Made by a program: the position numbers and the translations under genes. Shown here one piece after another: positions 1-6,795 of a stretch of 21,570 nucleotides of DNA (its first letter is position 1; the number at the start of each line of letters is the position of its first letter). Location: the NCBI GenBank assembly GCA_002399235.1, contig DHDH01000047.1, forward strand, positions 12,295-33,864. The letters run 5' to 3'. The DNA comes from Firmicutes bacterium UBA4881. GTDB lineage: Bacteria > Bacillota > DTU065. The notes under the pieces were generated by a model, which had not been told where the DNA came from, did no database searches, and saw only the letters and a program-made list of their open reading frames with translations.

Positions 1-50
1 GCTGACTCTTAATCAGCGGGCCCTGGGTTCGAGTCCCCGGTGGCGCACCA
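1..50 (+). tRNA. tRNA-Lys (anticodon CUU), 3' part only
   Basis: The window opens inside a tRNA. A 5-bp anticodon stem (1-5 with 13-17) encloses the loop at 6-12, whose central bases 8-10 are CTT, reading the lysine codon AAG. A T arm with the TTCGAGT loop follows, then seven acceptor bases, discriminator A and an encoded CCA at 48-50. The T stem has one T-C mismatch. The D arm and the 5' acceptor strand lie before the window. Confidence 0.93.
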
Positions 51-60
51 TTTATACATA

Positions 61-97
61 AGCAGCAACCTTATAGGTTGTTGCTTTTTATTTTTTC
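61..97 (+). terminator. Rho-independent terminator of the tRNA-Lys transcript
   Basis: An 11-bp stem (61-71 with 75-85, one G-T wobble) with a 3-nt loop is followed by a T-rich tract to 97. It separates the tRNA from spoIIE. Confidence 0.88.
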
Positions 98-98
98 T

Positions 99-143
99 TT
101 CGAAGATTTTCGACATGCTTCGAAAATTAAACTAAAGTATAGT
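99..143 (+). promoter_or_regulatory. Putative Spo0A-controlled sigma-A promoter of spoIIE
   Basis: Three TTCGA-starting heptamers stand exactly 10 bp apart: TTCGAAG at 99-105, TTCGACA at 109-115 and TTCGAAA at 119-125. The middle one is a perfect match to the Spo0A box (TTCGNCA, the complement of TGNCGAA); the outer two match 5 of 7. A -10-like TATAGT lies at 138-143. The -35 position (115-120, ATGCTT) is poor and is overlapped by the boxes, as expected for a Spo0A-activated promoter. In Bacillus subtilis spoIIE is activated by Spo0A~P at a sigma-A promoter, so the signal fits the gene. Bases 106-127 also form a perfect 8-bp inverted repeat with a 6-nt spacer. Confidence 0.7.
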
Positions 144-188
144 GAAAAATGGGAGGATCAAGAATATTGAAGGAGGCGTTCATTACTC

Positions 189-2498
189 GTGGAAACGACT
201 GAATCTATTTTGTATGGCTCATCAAGAACCAAAAGTAGAAGAGGCAGAAGAATGGATCATGTGGTATTAACCCCAGAGCGCCTACTTGACATACTAAAAC
301 ACATTATCGCTTGCTTAACTTGGCTTACAATAGGATTATTTACCACGAAAGGTCTTTGGGAGGGTACTTGGGGCCTTATTCCTCTTGTTTTAGCTTGTAC
401 TTTAGGTAGTAATAAAGATCTTATAAGAGCTAGGAGTTTGATGATAGGAGGCCTTTTAGGATTAGCACATCTTACTGTAAGCATTTATACTTGTATGACT
501 TGGCTAATGATCTGGTTAACCATGGAAGTTATTGTTTCGATAGGCAAAATCCAAAATCGTAAAGTGGTTATTATTCTTGCCTCTCTTTTATATCCTTGTT
601 TGCTTTTAATAGGACGAAGATTAGCATTTCCAGTTATTACTTACATTTCCTATAGTATCTTAAGCAGTTCGACTTTATCACTTTTTATTGTAGGGAGCGA
701 AATTCTTCTGGAAAAAGATCGGGTTTGGAAACCAGACGAATGTTTAGTATTATTAGCCGCGTCAGGTTTGTTAGTAGCAGGAATATTCGATAACTTAATA
801 TTGGGCGTCTCCATTAGTAGAGTTTTTCTCTGGCTTCTGGTGTTAAGTGTTGGTTTATTAGGAGGCCCTGTGTGGGGAATTATGGCTGGCTGTGTCGCTT
901 GTTTGATAACCTCGAGTCACTATTATGGTTACTTCTACCTTTTAGGTGGAGCTTTAAGCGGGGTTCTTGTTATCGTAAAAGGTAGTAATCTACTAATAAT
1001 TGTTGTGGGAGTAATCTTGTTATTAATGGGTGGGCAGTTTTCTGTCTTTGGCCTGGAAATGATTTTAGCCACTCTTTTATTACCAGTTATACTAAAAAAA
1101 GCGCAAATATTTAAATATTCGATCCCTTCAGCAGTACCACTAGAAAGATCAGAGATCAAAGCTTTAGAATTAAGGGAGAGAATAGATGGTTTTGCAAATA
1201 CTTTGGCTGAGTTATCAAAGGTTTTTTCGGGCTTACCAGTAAAAGAAACAGATATAGAAAAACGTAAGTTAGCAGATTTAATTGAATCTATTGCCAGTAA
1301 GTCTTGTCAAAATTGCTTACATCAACAACTTTGTTGGCGCGAAAGTTTTATCCTCACCTATGGTAATTTAAGTGAATTACTTTTAGATTTGGAAACAAAA
1401 ACAAGTACAGAGACGATGATAAGCAAAGCTAATCGCTGGTGCATCCGGCCCCGAGAGTTGGTAGAGACAGTAATTTATTTGTGGGAAAGAAAAGGCCAAG
1501 ACTTAGTGTGGCAAAAAAGGTTAGCAGAAAGTAAAAATGTTGTAGCCAACCAATTAAGCGGTTTAGCAGCTGTAGTTGGTGATCTAGGTTGTCAATTAGA
1601 TATTTTAGAAAGAGACCAACGTTCAGCTGATATCATTGCTTCGGAACTTAAAAGAAAAAATATCATGGTGGAGAGTTTGGAATGCAGCCGTTTTGAACAT
1701 GGACTAGCTGTCTGTCTTACGGTCAAGCGTAGAAATAACTCCTGTTTAGAAAATGAGGTTAGAAATATAGTTTCCCGAGCAACAGGTACAAATATGATAG
1801 TTGAGAGACATACCTGTAGGGAAGAAGCTTGCGATATCTATCTGGTTCCTAAATATTTATATGAGGTAGATATCTTTGTAAAAAGAAAACCAGCTACAGG
1901 CTACACTCTTTGTGGGGACAGCTTTGGTTTAGCTTCTTTATTACGCGGCAGACAATTAATATCTCTTTCTGATGGTATGGGGGTTGGTCCAGAAGCGGCA
2001 CTACAATCAAATACAGTGGTTACTTTCATAGAGAAGTTTCTCTCCCTTAATGTCTGTAGTAAGGAAGCATTGAAACTAGTGAATTCAGTTTGCTTTTTAA
2101 GTGCTGAAAGAGAGAGTTTTGCTACTGTAGATTTAGCTTTAATAGATAAATATACAGGCGAGCTAAGTATTTGTAAATTAGGTTCTGCACCAACCTTTGT
2201 AAAAAGAGGCAAAAGGGTAGTCTCCCTTTCTAGTGAAGCCATTCCAGTGGGGATGTTAAGCACTCTTAATGTTATAGAACGAAAGTGCTTTTTATATCAA
2301 GGCGATCTGATTGTAATGGTTAGTGATGGTGTTTTAATTGAAGGACACAAAGTAACCAGTGATAGTAATTGGTTAGAAAAACACTTAGAGAGAAATTTTG
2401 GTTCACCACAAGAACTTGGCGAGAGTATCCTAGCGATGCTTCCTGATGATAATAAAGATGATATTACAGTCTTAATTACTCAGATTAAATTAGCCTAA
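189..2498 (+). CDS. spoIIE: SpoIIE, stage II sporulation PP2C-type phosphatase
   Basis: Membrane serine phosphatase that dephosphorylates SpoIIAA in the forespore, releasing sigma-F, and also acts at the polar septum with FtsZ. The 769 residues (B. subtilis protein 827) show the family layout. A short basic N-terminus precedes many hydrophobic segments (about 31-305). A linker domain carries a cysteine cluster (CQNC then CW, about 373-384). A C-terminal PP2C domain runs from about 570 to the end. Metal-binding acidic residues are visible in GDSFG (about 575), SDGMG (D595), SDGV (about 711) and DDNKDD (about 752-757). The chosen start is GTG at 189, 12 nt after AGGAGG at 171-176; an internal ATG at 252 is an alternative but has a poorer site. 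It is monocistronic, with its own promoter and terminator. Confidence 0.96.
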   Translation: METTESILYGSSRTKSRRGRRMDHVVLTPERLLDILKHIIACLTWLTIGLFTTKGLWEGTWGLIPLVLACTLGSNKDLIRARSLMIGGLLGLAHLTVSIYTCMTWLMIWLTMEVIVSIGKIQNRKVVIILASLLYPCLLLIGRRLAFPVITYISYSILSSSTLSLFIVGSEILLEKDRVWKPDECLVLLAASGLLVAGIFDNLILGVSISRVFLWLLVLSVGLLGGPVWGIMAGCVACLITSSHYYGYFYLLGGALSGVLVIVKGSNLLIIVVGVILLLMGGQFSVFGLEMILATLLLPVILKKAQIFKYSIPSAVPLERSEIKALELRERIDGFANTLAELSKVFSGLPVKETDIEKRKLADLIESIASKSCQNCLHQQLCWRESFILTYGNLSELLLDLETKTSTETMISKANRWCIRPRELVETVIYLWERKGQDLVWQKRLAESKNVVANQLSGLAAVVGDLGCQLDILERDQRSADIIASELKRKNIMVESLECSRFEHGLAVCLTVKRRNNSCLENEVRNIVSRATGTNMIVERHTCREEACDIYLVPKYLYEVDIFVKRKPATGYTLCGDSFGLASLLRGRQLISLSDGMGVGPEAALQSNTVVTFIEKFLSLNVCSKEALKLVNSVCFLSAERESFATVDLALIDKYTGELSICKLGSAPTFVKRGKRVVSLSSEAIPVGMLSTLNVIERKCFLYQGDLIVMVSDGVLIEGHKVTSDSNWLEKHLERNFGSPQELGESILAMLPDDNKDDITVLITQIKLA

Positions 2499-2501
2499 AA
2501 A

Positions 2502-2530
2502 AGTACGGAATTATTTCCGTGCTTTTTTTT
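2502..2530 (+). terminator. Rho-independent terminator of spoIIE
   Basis: A 9-bp stem (2502-2510 with 2515-2523, one wobble), loop TTAT, then a run of eight T. It begins 4 nt after the spoIIE stop. Confidence 0.92.
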
Positions 2531-2864
2531 GTCTAAGCTAAGAGAGAATAGCTATTTTTTTGCTAACCAATTGACTATTCTTAGAAAAAAGAGTAGGAAT
2601 CTAGCTTAACTAATGTTATCTTATTTAATAAGTGCATTTTAGTTTTAGCCTTAAAAGCTAAGAATAATTTTATTTACCCCAATGATTAGAAGAGAGAAAC
2701 TGAATATTGTCCTTAAAAGTAGATAAAAGTCAATTTAAGAGAGTCTCCTCTTGATTCTAAGCTAAGTTGGCGTTTACCCATGGTATTTTCTTGTTTATTT
2801 AGAGGAGTATAAATAGTAAAATTAAAATGAGACTCTCTAAATTTAGGTTGGGTAAAGACTGGAT
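2531..2864 (+). promoter_or_regulatory. 334-base non-coding gap before tilS, rich in inverted repeats
   Basis: I see no gene, tRNA or coding-like frame here. There is an 8-bp hairpin at 2575-2596 and a 10-bp palindrome AATAGCTATT at 2547-2556. The ten bases CTAAGCTAAG occur twice (2533-2542, 2757-2766). A long-range inverted repeat pairs 2738-2747 with 2829-2838 perfectly (10 bp) and, after a bulged A, 2732-2736 with 2839-2843. A second one pairs TTTACCC at 2773-2779 with GGGTAAA at 2850-2856. The two cross, giving a pseudoknot topology if they form in RNA. A -10-like TATAAA at 2808-2813 may start tilS transcription, in which case the upstream arms would act only as DNA or in a longer transcript. 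Confidence 0.45.
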
Positions 2865-4280
2865 GTGAAGCATTTGCTTTATGAGAGTTTTAAAAAGGTA
2901 CTTTTTACTATGTTTAAGGAGCCAGTAAAAGTCATTGTAGCATTTTCTGGTGGTAGTGATTCGGTGGCTCTTTTACACTTGTTTTGGCGTGTTAAAAAAG
3001 AGTTTGCATGGGAGATTAAGGCAGTTCATATAGAACATGGGATTCGAGGAGCTAGTTCTCAAAAAGATGCAGATTTTGCTGTTTGCTGGGCTAAGGAACG
3101 AGGAATTCCTTTAGAGGTAGAACATATTAATGTTCCTGAGTATGTAAAGAAAAATTCTGGTATCTCCATTGAAGAAGCAGCACGCAAACTTCGTTATGAG
3201 GTCTTAAAAAAGAAAGCTGAAATTTTTGGTTCTTCTGTTATTGCTTTAGGGCATCATGCTGATGACCAAGTAGAAACTATCTTACTGAACATACTTAGAG
3301 GTAGTGGGCTAGCAGGGATTAGAGGTATTAATTTGCTTCGCCAAGAATCTGGTTTTAATTATCTAAGACCACTACTTGGTTTTACCAAGCAAGAGATACT
3401 AGATTACTGTACCTACCACCAGCTGCAGTTTGTTGATGATGAAACCAATTTTCAAACAGACTATACTCGTAATCGGGTAAGGCTGGAACTATTGCCTCTC
3501 TTACAAAGCTACAATCCCCAAGTCAAAGAAGCACTACTTCGCTTAGGAGAAGCTGCTGGAGAGACTGAAAAGTATCTAGATGATGAACTAAAAAAAGCAG
3601 AGGTACCACTATTAAAGGGACCAGGTTGGTTAGGGGTCGATTTGAACCAGATTATTCACCTACACCCCTTATTAAAAAAGCGCCTATTTAGACAGATGGT
3701 TAGAGATCTAACAGGCTATTTCCCGGATTTTAAGGCCTCAGAGGCTTTAGAATCTTTGGCTAAGGAAATGGAAGGTACTAGTTATTATTATTTAAGTTCA
3801 GGTTTAGTAGTGTCTAGAGAGTATCATAAGCTCTTTTTAGCTTACGATTGGGAAACACTTCCTGAACCAAGAACCCTACTGGCAATTGACCAGGAAGGCC
3901 AACTAGTAGATCCTGGATGGAAATTAGAGATAAATTCTCTAGCTAAGGATAAAATTAATCTAGGATTAAGTACACCTTATAGCGAAATCATAGATGAAGA
4001 TAAGGTTAAGCCTCCACTTAGGCTAAGGAAAAGAAAAAATGGAGATCTATTTTATCCCTTAGGAGCTAAAGGTGAAAAAAAACTAAAAGACTTTTTTATC
4101 GACCTTAAGGTACCCAAAAGAATTCGTGACCGAATTCCTATATTGGTAGATGCGGAAGATCGCATTATTTGGGTCGTGGGATTTCGTATAAGTGAGTTAG
4201 GTAAGGTCGACGAAAACACTAATCGTTATCTACAGTTGCGTATTGTGCAAAGTTGTCAGGCAGGTAGCCCTGTGCTATAA
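2865..4280 (+). CDS. tilS: TilS, tRNA(Ile)-lysidine synthetase
   Basis: Uses ATP to attach lysine to C34 of the CAU-anticodon tRNA-Ile, switching it from AUG to AUA decoding; essential in nearly all bacteria. The 471 residues match the usual length. The PP-loop motif SGGSDS is at 28-33, in an N-terminal ATP-pyrophosphatase domain (to about 215) that also contains the conserved GHHADDQVET stretch and the TRNRVR stretch. A central substrate-binding domain follows, and then the TilS C-terminal domain (about 383-460, with LRLRKRKNGD and IRDRIPIL). The start is GTG at 2865; the SD is weak (AGGTTGGG region, 2845-2852), so initiation is probably inefficient or controlled. In B. subtilis hprT lies between tilS and ftsH; it is absent here. 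Confidence 0.95.
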   Translation: MKHLLYESFKKVLFTMFKEPVKVIVAFSGGSDSVALLHLFWRVKKEFAWEIKAVHIEHGIRGASSQKDADFAVCWAKERGIPLEVEHINVPEYVKKNSGISIEEAARKLRYEVLKKKAEIFGSSVIALGHHADDQVETILLNILRGSGLAGIRGINLLRQESGFNYLRPLLGFTKQEILDYCTYHQLQFVDDETNFQTDYTRNRVRLELLPLLQSYNPQVKEALLRLGEAAGETEKYLDDELKKAEVPLLKGPGWLGVDLNQIIHLHPLLKKRLFRQMVRDLTGYFPDFKASEALESLAKEMEGTSYYYLSSGLVVSREYHKLFLAYDWETLPEPRTLLAIDQEGQLVDPGWKLEINSLAKDKINLGLSTPYSEIIDEDKVKPPLRLRKRKNGDLFYPLGAKGEKKLKDFFIDLKVPKRIRDRIPILVDAEDRIIWVVGFRISELGKVDENTNRYLQLRIVQSCQAGSPVL

Positions 4281-4281
4281 T
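4253..4281 (+). promoter_or_regulatory. Sigma-A promoter of ftsH inside the end of tilS
   Basis: TTGTCA at 4253-4258, a 17-bp spacer and a perfect TATAAT at 4276-4281, with TG one base before the -10 (extended -10). The -10 overlaps the tilS stop codon. Transcription would start near 4288 and give a leader of about 60 nt. Confidence 0.75.
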
Positions 4282-4299
4282 AACTCTGAATAAATATTA

Positions 4300-4344
4300 A
4301 GGCAGAGTAAACTTTATTTTCGGGCTGCCTCCGAGAGGAGGGCA
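4300..4344 (+). promoter_or_regulatory. ftsH 5' leader with an SD-sequestering hairpin and a competing stem
   Basis: CCTCC at 4328-4332 pairs with GGAGG at 4337-4341 across a GAGA (GNRA-type) tetraloop, and two more pairs can form beyond a bulged G. This stem buries the whole SD of ftsH. Upstream, AGGCAG at 4300-4305 is perfectly complementary to CTGCCT at 4325-4330, which overlaps the sequestering arm. The two stems exclude each other, so the upstream pairing would free the SD. The layout resembles a translational switch or RNA thermometer; function is inferred. Confidence 0.5.
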
Positions 4345-4348
4345 TTGA

Positions 4349-6262
4349 GTGAGTAGAATTTTAAAAAGTTTAGGCATCTATGTTTTAATTGCTATAATTA
4401 TGATTTCTGCGGTTGCTGGTCTGGCAACTAAAACTGAAAAAGTTCAAGAAATCACTTATTCCGATCTAGTAACAAAGATTGAAAATGGAGCAATACGCAA
4501 ATTTAGATTTGTTGGTCAGAACTATGCTCAAGGAACTTTTGTAGAAAATGACAAAGAGATAAACTTTGAAACTAATCTACTACCTGGAGCTTCAGCGGAA
4601 CTACTGGACAAGCTGACAACCCATGGTGTTAATGTGGAAATCAAACCAGAACAGGTTGCTCCTTGGTGGCTTAGTTTTTTGCCTAATATCTTTTTACTAT
4701 TAGTTATGATTGTTTTATGGGTAGTCTTTTTCAACCAGATTCAAGGTGGGGGTAATCGTACCCTTTCATTTGGTAAGAGTCGTGCGAAGATGCATACTGA
4801 GTCCTCGGTAAAGGTTACCTTTGCTGATGTAGCTGGTGTGGATGAAGCTAAACAGGAACTCAATGAGATTGTAGACTTTTTGAAAAACCCTAAGCGCTAT
4901 GCTAGTATGGGAGCTAAAATCCCTAAAGGTGTATTGCTTGTAGGTCCTCCCGGAACTGGTAAAACCCTTTTAGGGCGAGCTGTTGCTGGCGAAGCAGGAG
5001 TACCTTTCTTTAGTATCAGTGGTTCTGATTTTGTGGAGATGTTTGTTGGTGTTGGTGCATCTAGAGTTAGAGACATGTTTGAAACAGCCAAACGCCATTC
5101 TCCTTGTATTGTCTTTATTGACGAGATTGATGCTGTAGGTCGTCAGAGGGGAGCGGGCCTTGGTGGTGGCCATGATGAACGCGAACAAACACTTAACCAA
5201 TTGCTTGTTGAAATGGATGGTTTCGAACCTAACGCAGGTATAATTGTTTTAGCTGCTACTAACCGTCCTGATGTTCTGGACCCAGCCCTACTTAGACCTG
5301 GTCGTTTTGATCGCCAGGTAGTTGTCGATCGTCCAGATGTAAAAGGTAGAGAAGAGATTTTACGTATTTACATGCGTAACAAACCTCTTGATGAGAGTGT
5401 CGATGCTAAGACATTAGCGAAAATGACTCCTGGTTTCACTGGTGCCGATCTAGAAAACCTTATGAATGAGGCAGCTATTTTAGCTACCCGTAAAAATAAG
5501 CGTCAAATATCTAGAGATGAAGTTGAAGAAGCGGTAGATAGAGTTACTATGGGGCCACCAAAGGCTAAAAGAATTATGTCTGATAAAGATCGTCGTATCT
5601 TTGCTTACCATGAAGCTGGTCATGCATTGGTTGGTAAACTTCTACCAGGAGCAGATCCAGTGCATAAGGTCACTATTGTTGGTAGAGGTTTAGCTGGTGG
5701 TTACACCTTACTGTTACCTGAAGAAGATAGAAATACAATGACTAGAAGCGATCTACTTAACTTTATTACCTATGGTTTAGGTGGCAGAGTTGCTGAAGAA
5801 GTTGTCTTTGAAGATGTCAGTACAGGTGCTCAAAACGATTTAGAACGCACAAGCAAAGTCGCTAGACGCATGGTTACCGAATGGGGTATGAGTAAGAAGG
5901 TTGGGCCTGTTGTCTTTGGTAAAAACGAAGAGCAAGTATTCCTAGGCCGTGATCTTAGCCACACACGTAACTATTCAGAAGAAGTAGCTGGTTTGATTGA
6001 CTCTGAAGTTAGAAGTATCTTAGAGGGTTGTCACTCCAAAGCTAATGAACTTATCGTTCAAAATAGAGAAACCTTAGATCGCATGGTTGAGGCTCTCTTA
6101 GAAAAAGAGACCCTTACCAGAGAAGAGATCGACCTGATCTGTGAAGGTAAAAGCATAGCTGATCTTTTACAGAACGAAAATCAGGAAGCTAAAGAAGAGG
6201 AAAAAGAACCTAATACCGATGAAAATGTAGAAACAGCCACAGAAGAAAACGAAGAAAAGTAA
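4349..6262 (+). CDS. ftsH: FtsH, ATP-dependent membrane zinc metalloprotease
   Basis: Membrane-anchored AAA+ protease that extracts and degrades misfolded membrane proteins and selected regulators; in B. subtilis it also affects sporulation. The 637 residues have a transmembrane helix at about 9-27, an extracytoplasmic domain, and a second helix at about 107-130. The AAA+ module carries Walker A GPPGTGKT (199-206), Walker B FIDEID and the second region of homology ending in RPGRFDR. The M41 peptidase domain has HEAGH (H421, E422, H425) and the third zinc ligand D497 in the GAQNDLERT stretch. The tail is strongly acidic (Glu-rich, about 610-637). The start is GTG at 4349, 7 nt after GGAGG, which lies in a hairpin. 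It has its own promoter at 4253-4281. Confidence 0.97.
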   Translation: MSRILKSLGIYVLIAIIMISAVAGLATKTEKVQEITYSDLVTKIENGAIRKFRFVGQNYAQGTFVENDKEINFETNLLPGASAELLDKLTTHGVNVEIKPEQVAPWWLSFLPNIFLLLVMIVLWVVFFNQIQGGGNRTLSFGKSRAKMHTESSVKVTFADVAGVDEAKQELNEIVDFLKNPKRYASMGAKIPKGVLLVGPPGTGKTLLGRAVAGEAGVPFFSISGSDFVEMFVGVGASRVRDMFETAKRHSPCIVFIDEIDAVGRQRGAGLGGGHDEREQTLNQLLVEMDGFEPNAGIIVLAATNRPDVLDPALLRPGRFDRQVVVDRPDVKGREEILRIYMRNKPLDESVDAKTLAKMTPGFTGADLENLMNEAAILATRKNKRQISRDEVEEAVDRVTMGPPKAKRIMSDKDRRIFAYHEAGHALVGKLLPGADPVHKVTIVGRGLAGGYTLLLPEEDRNTMTRSDLLNFITYGLGGRVAEEVVFEDVSTGAQNDLERTSKVARRMVTEWGMSKKVGPVVFGKNEEQVFLGRDLSHTRNYSEEVAGLIDSEVRSILEGCHSKANELIVQNRETLDRMVEALLEKETLTREEIDLICEGKSIADLLQNENQEAKEEEKEPNTDENVETATEENEEK

Positions 6263-6303
6263 ATAATAACTGGTAAAATGGCTGTTGCTGCAAATAAAGC
6301 TGT

Positions 6304-6334
6304 GGGAGGTGAGATCCCCGACTAGGGGAAAGCT
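6304..6334 (+). promoter_or_regulatory. folB initiation region: SD, small hairpin, start
   Basis: A strong SD, GGGAGGTGAG (6304-6313), lies 21 nt before the folB ATG, too far for normal use. Between them TCCCC (6315-6319) pairs with GGGGA (6325-6329) around a 5-nt loop. Folded, this would bring the SD to about 6 nt from the start. Alternatively AGGGGA (6324-6329) itself acts as a weaker SD 5 nt from the ATG, and the hairpin would then hide it. Confidence 0.45.
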
Positions 6335-6700
6335 ATGGCAGATAAATATCGTATGAACAAAATGAGTTTTTATGGCTACCACGGAATTTTTGCAGCTGAG
6401 AAAGAAATAGGACAGATAGTTGAAGTTGATGTAGAGTTAGTGGCTGATTTAGCCCTTAATGCCAAAAACGATGATCCAGATATGGGGTTTAATCCAGTAG
6501 ACATTTATACAATCTGTAAAGATATAGTAGAAGGTCGGGACTTCAACCTTATTGAAGCGGTCGCTGAAGCAATTGCAGGTCAACTACTTGATACCTATGA
6601 TGTTGATGAAGTAATGGTTAGAGTACGCAAACCAGGTGTTTCAGCTGGAGGCATTGTTGGGGCTCAAGAGGTAGAGATACGTCGCCAACCACAGCGATAA
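6335..6700 (+). CDS. folB: FolB-family protein (dihydroneopterin aldolase-like), catalytic Tyr replaced
   Basis: The family cleaves 7,8-dihydroneopterin to 6-hydroxymethyl-7,8-dihydropterin and glycolaldehyde in folate synthesis. The 121 residues keep the family length, the N-terminal FYGYHG, Glu22 in AAEKEIGQ, the NLIEA stretch (71-75) and the lysine of VRVRKP (K99). Aligned without gaps to the S. aureus enzyme from memory, position 54, a catalytic tyrosine there, is proline in the stretch GFNPVDIY, and the C-terminal PPIPG-type loop reads VSAGG. It may be a divergent aldolase or a relative with altered activity. No folK or folP is adjacent. It sits 72 bp after ftsH with no terminator between, so the two are probably co-transcribed; a terminator follows. 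Confidence 0.85.
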   Translation: MADKYRMNKMSFYGYHGIFAAEKEIGQIVEVDVELVADLALNAKNDDPDMGFNPVDIYTICKDIVEGRDFNLIEAVAEAIAGQLLDTYDVDEVMVRVRKPGVSAGGIVGAQEVEIRRQPQR

Positions 6701-6710
6701 GAGAAACGAT

Positions 6711-6746
6711 GCAGAAGAGCCATACTGGTTCTTCTGCTTTTTGCTT
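6711..6746 (+). terminator. Rho-independent terminator after folB
   Basis: A 12-bp stem (6711-6722 with 6726-6737, one wobble), loop TAC, and a T tract from 6738. It closes the ftsH-folB unit. Confidence 0.92.
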
Positions 6747-6795
6747 ATTAAGACCATAAATATTGTTTGCTAATACATTTAGGTAGGTGACTTGA

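Noticed and set aside
1901..2263. 120-residue minus-strand frame within spoIIE
   Set aside because: Antisense to the conserved PP2C domain, without a ribosome-binding site or family resemblance.
2531..2864. A lost or degraded gene between spoIIE and tilS (position of yabS/yabT in Bacillus)
   Set aside because: No frame in any direction shows remnants of a von Willebrand-type or kinase protein; only inverted repeats are visible.
6278..6325. 15-codon frame between ftsH and folB (possible leader peptide)
   Set aside because: No SD before its ATG and no run of regulatory codons; it ends inside the folB hairpin, probably by chance.
6747..6795. Promoter before nadA (TTAAGA, 17 bp, TAATAC)
   Set aside because: Both hexamers match poorly. 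A promoter must exist after the folB terminator, but I cannot point to it.
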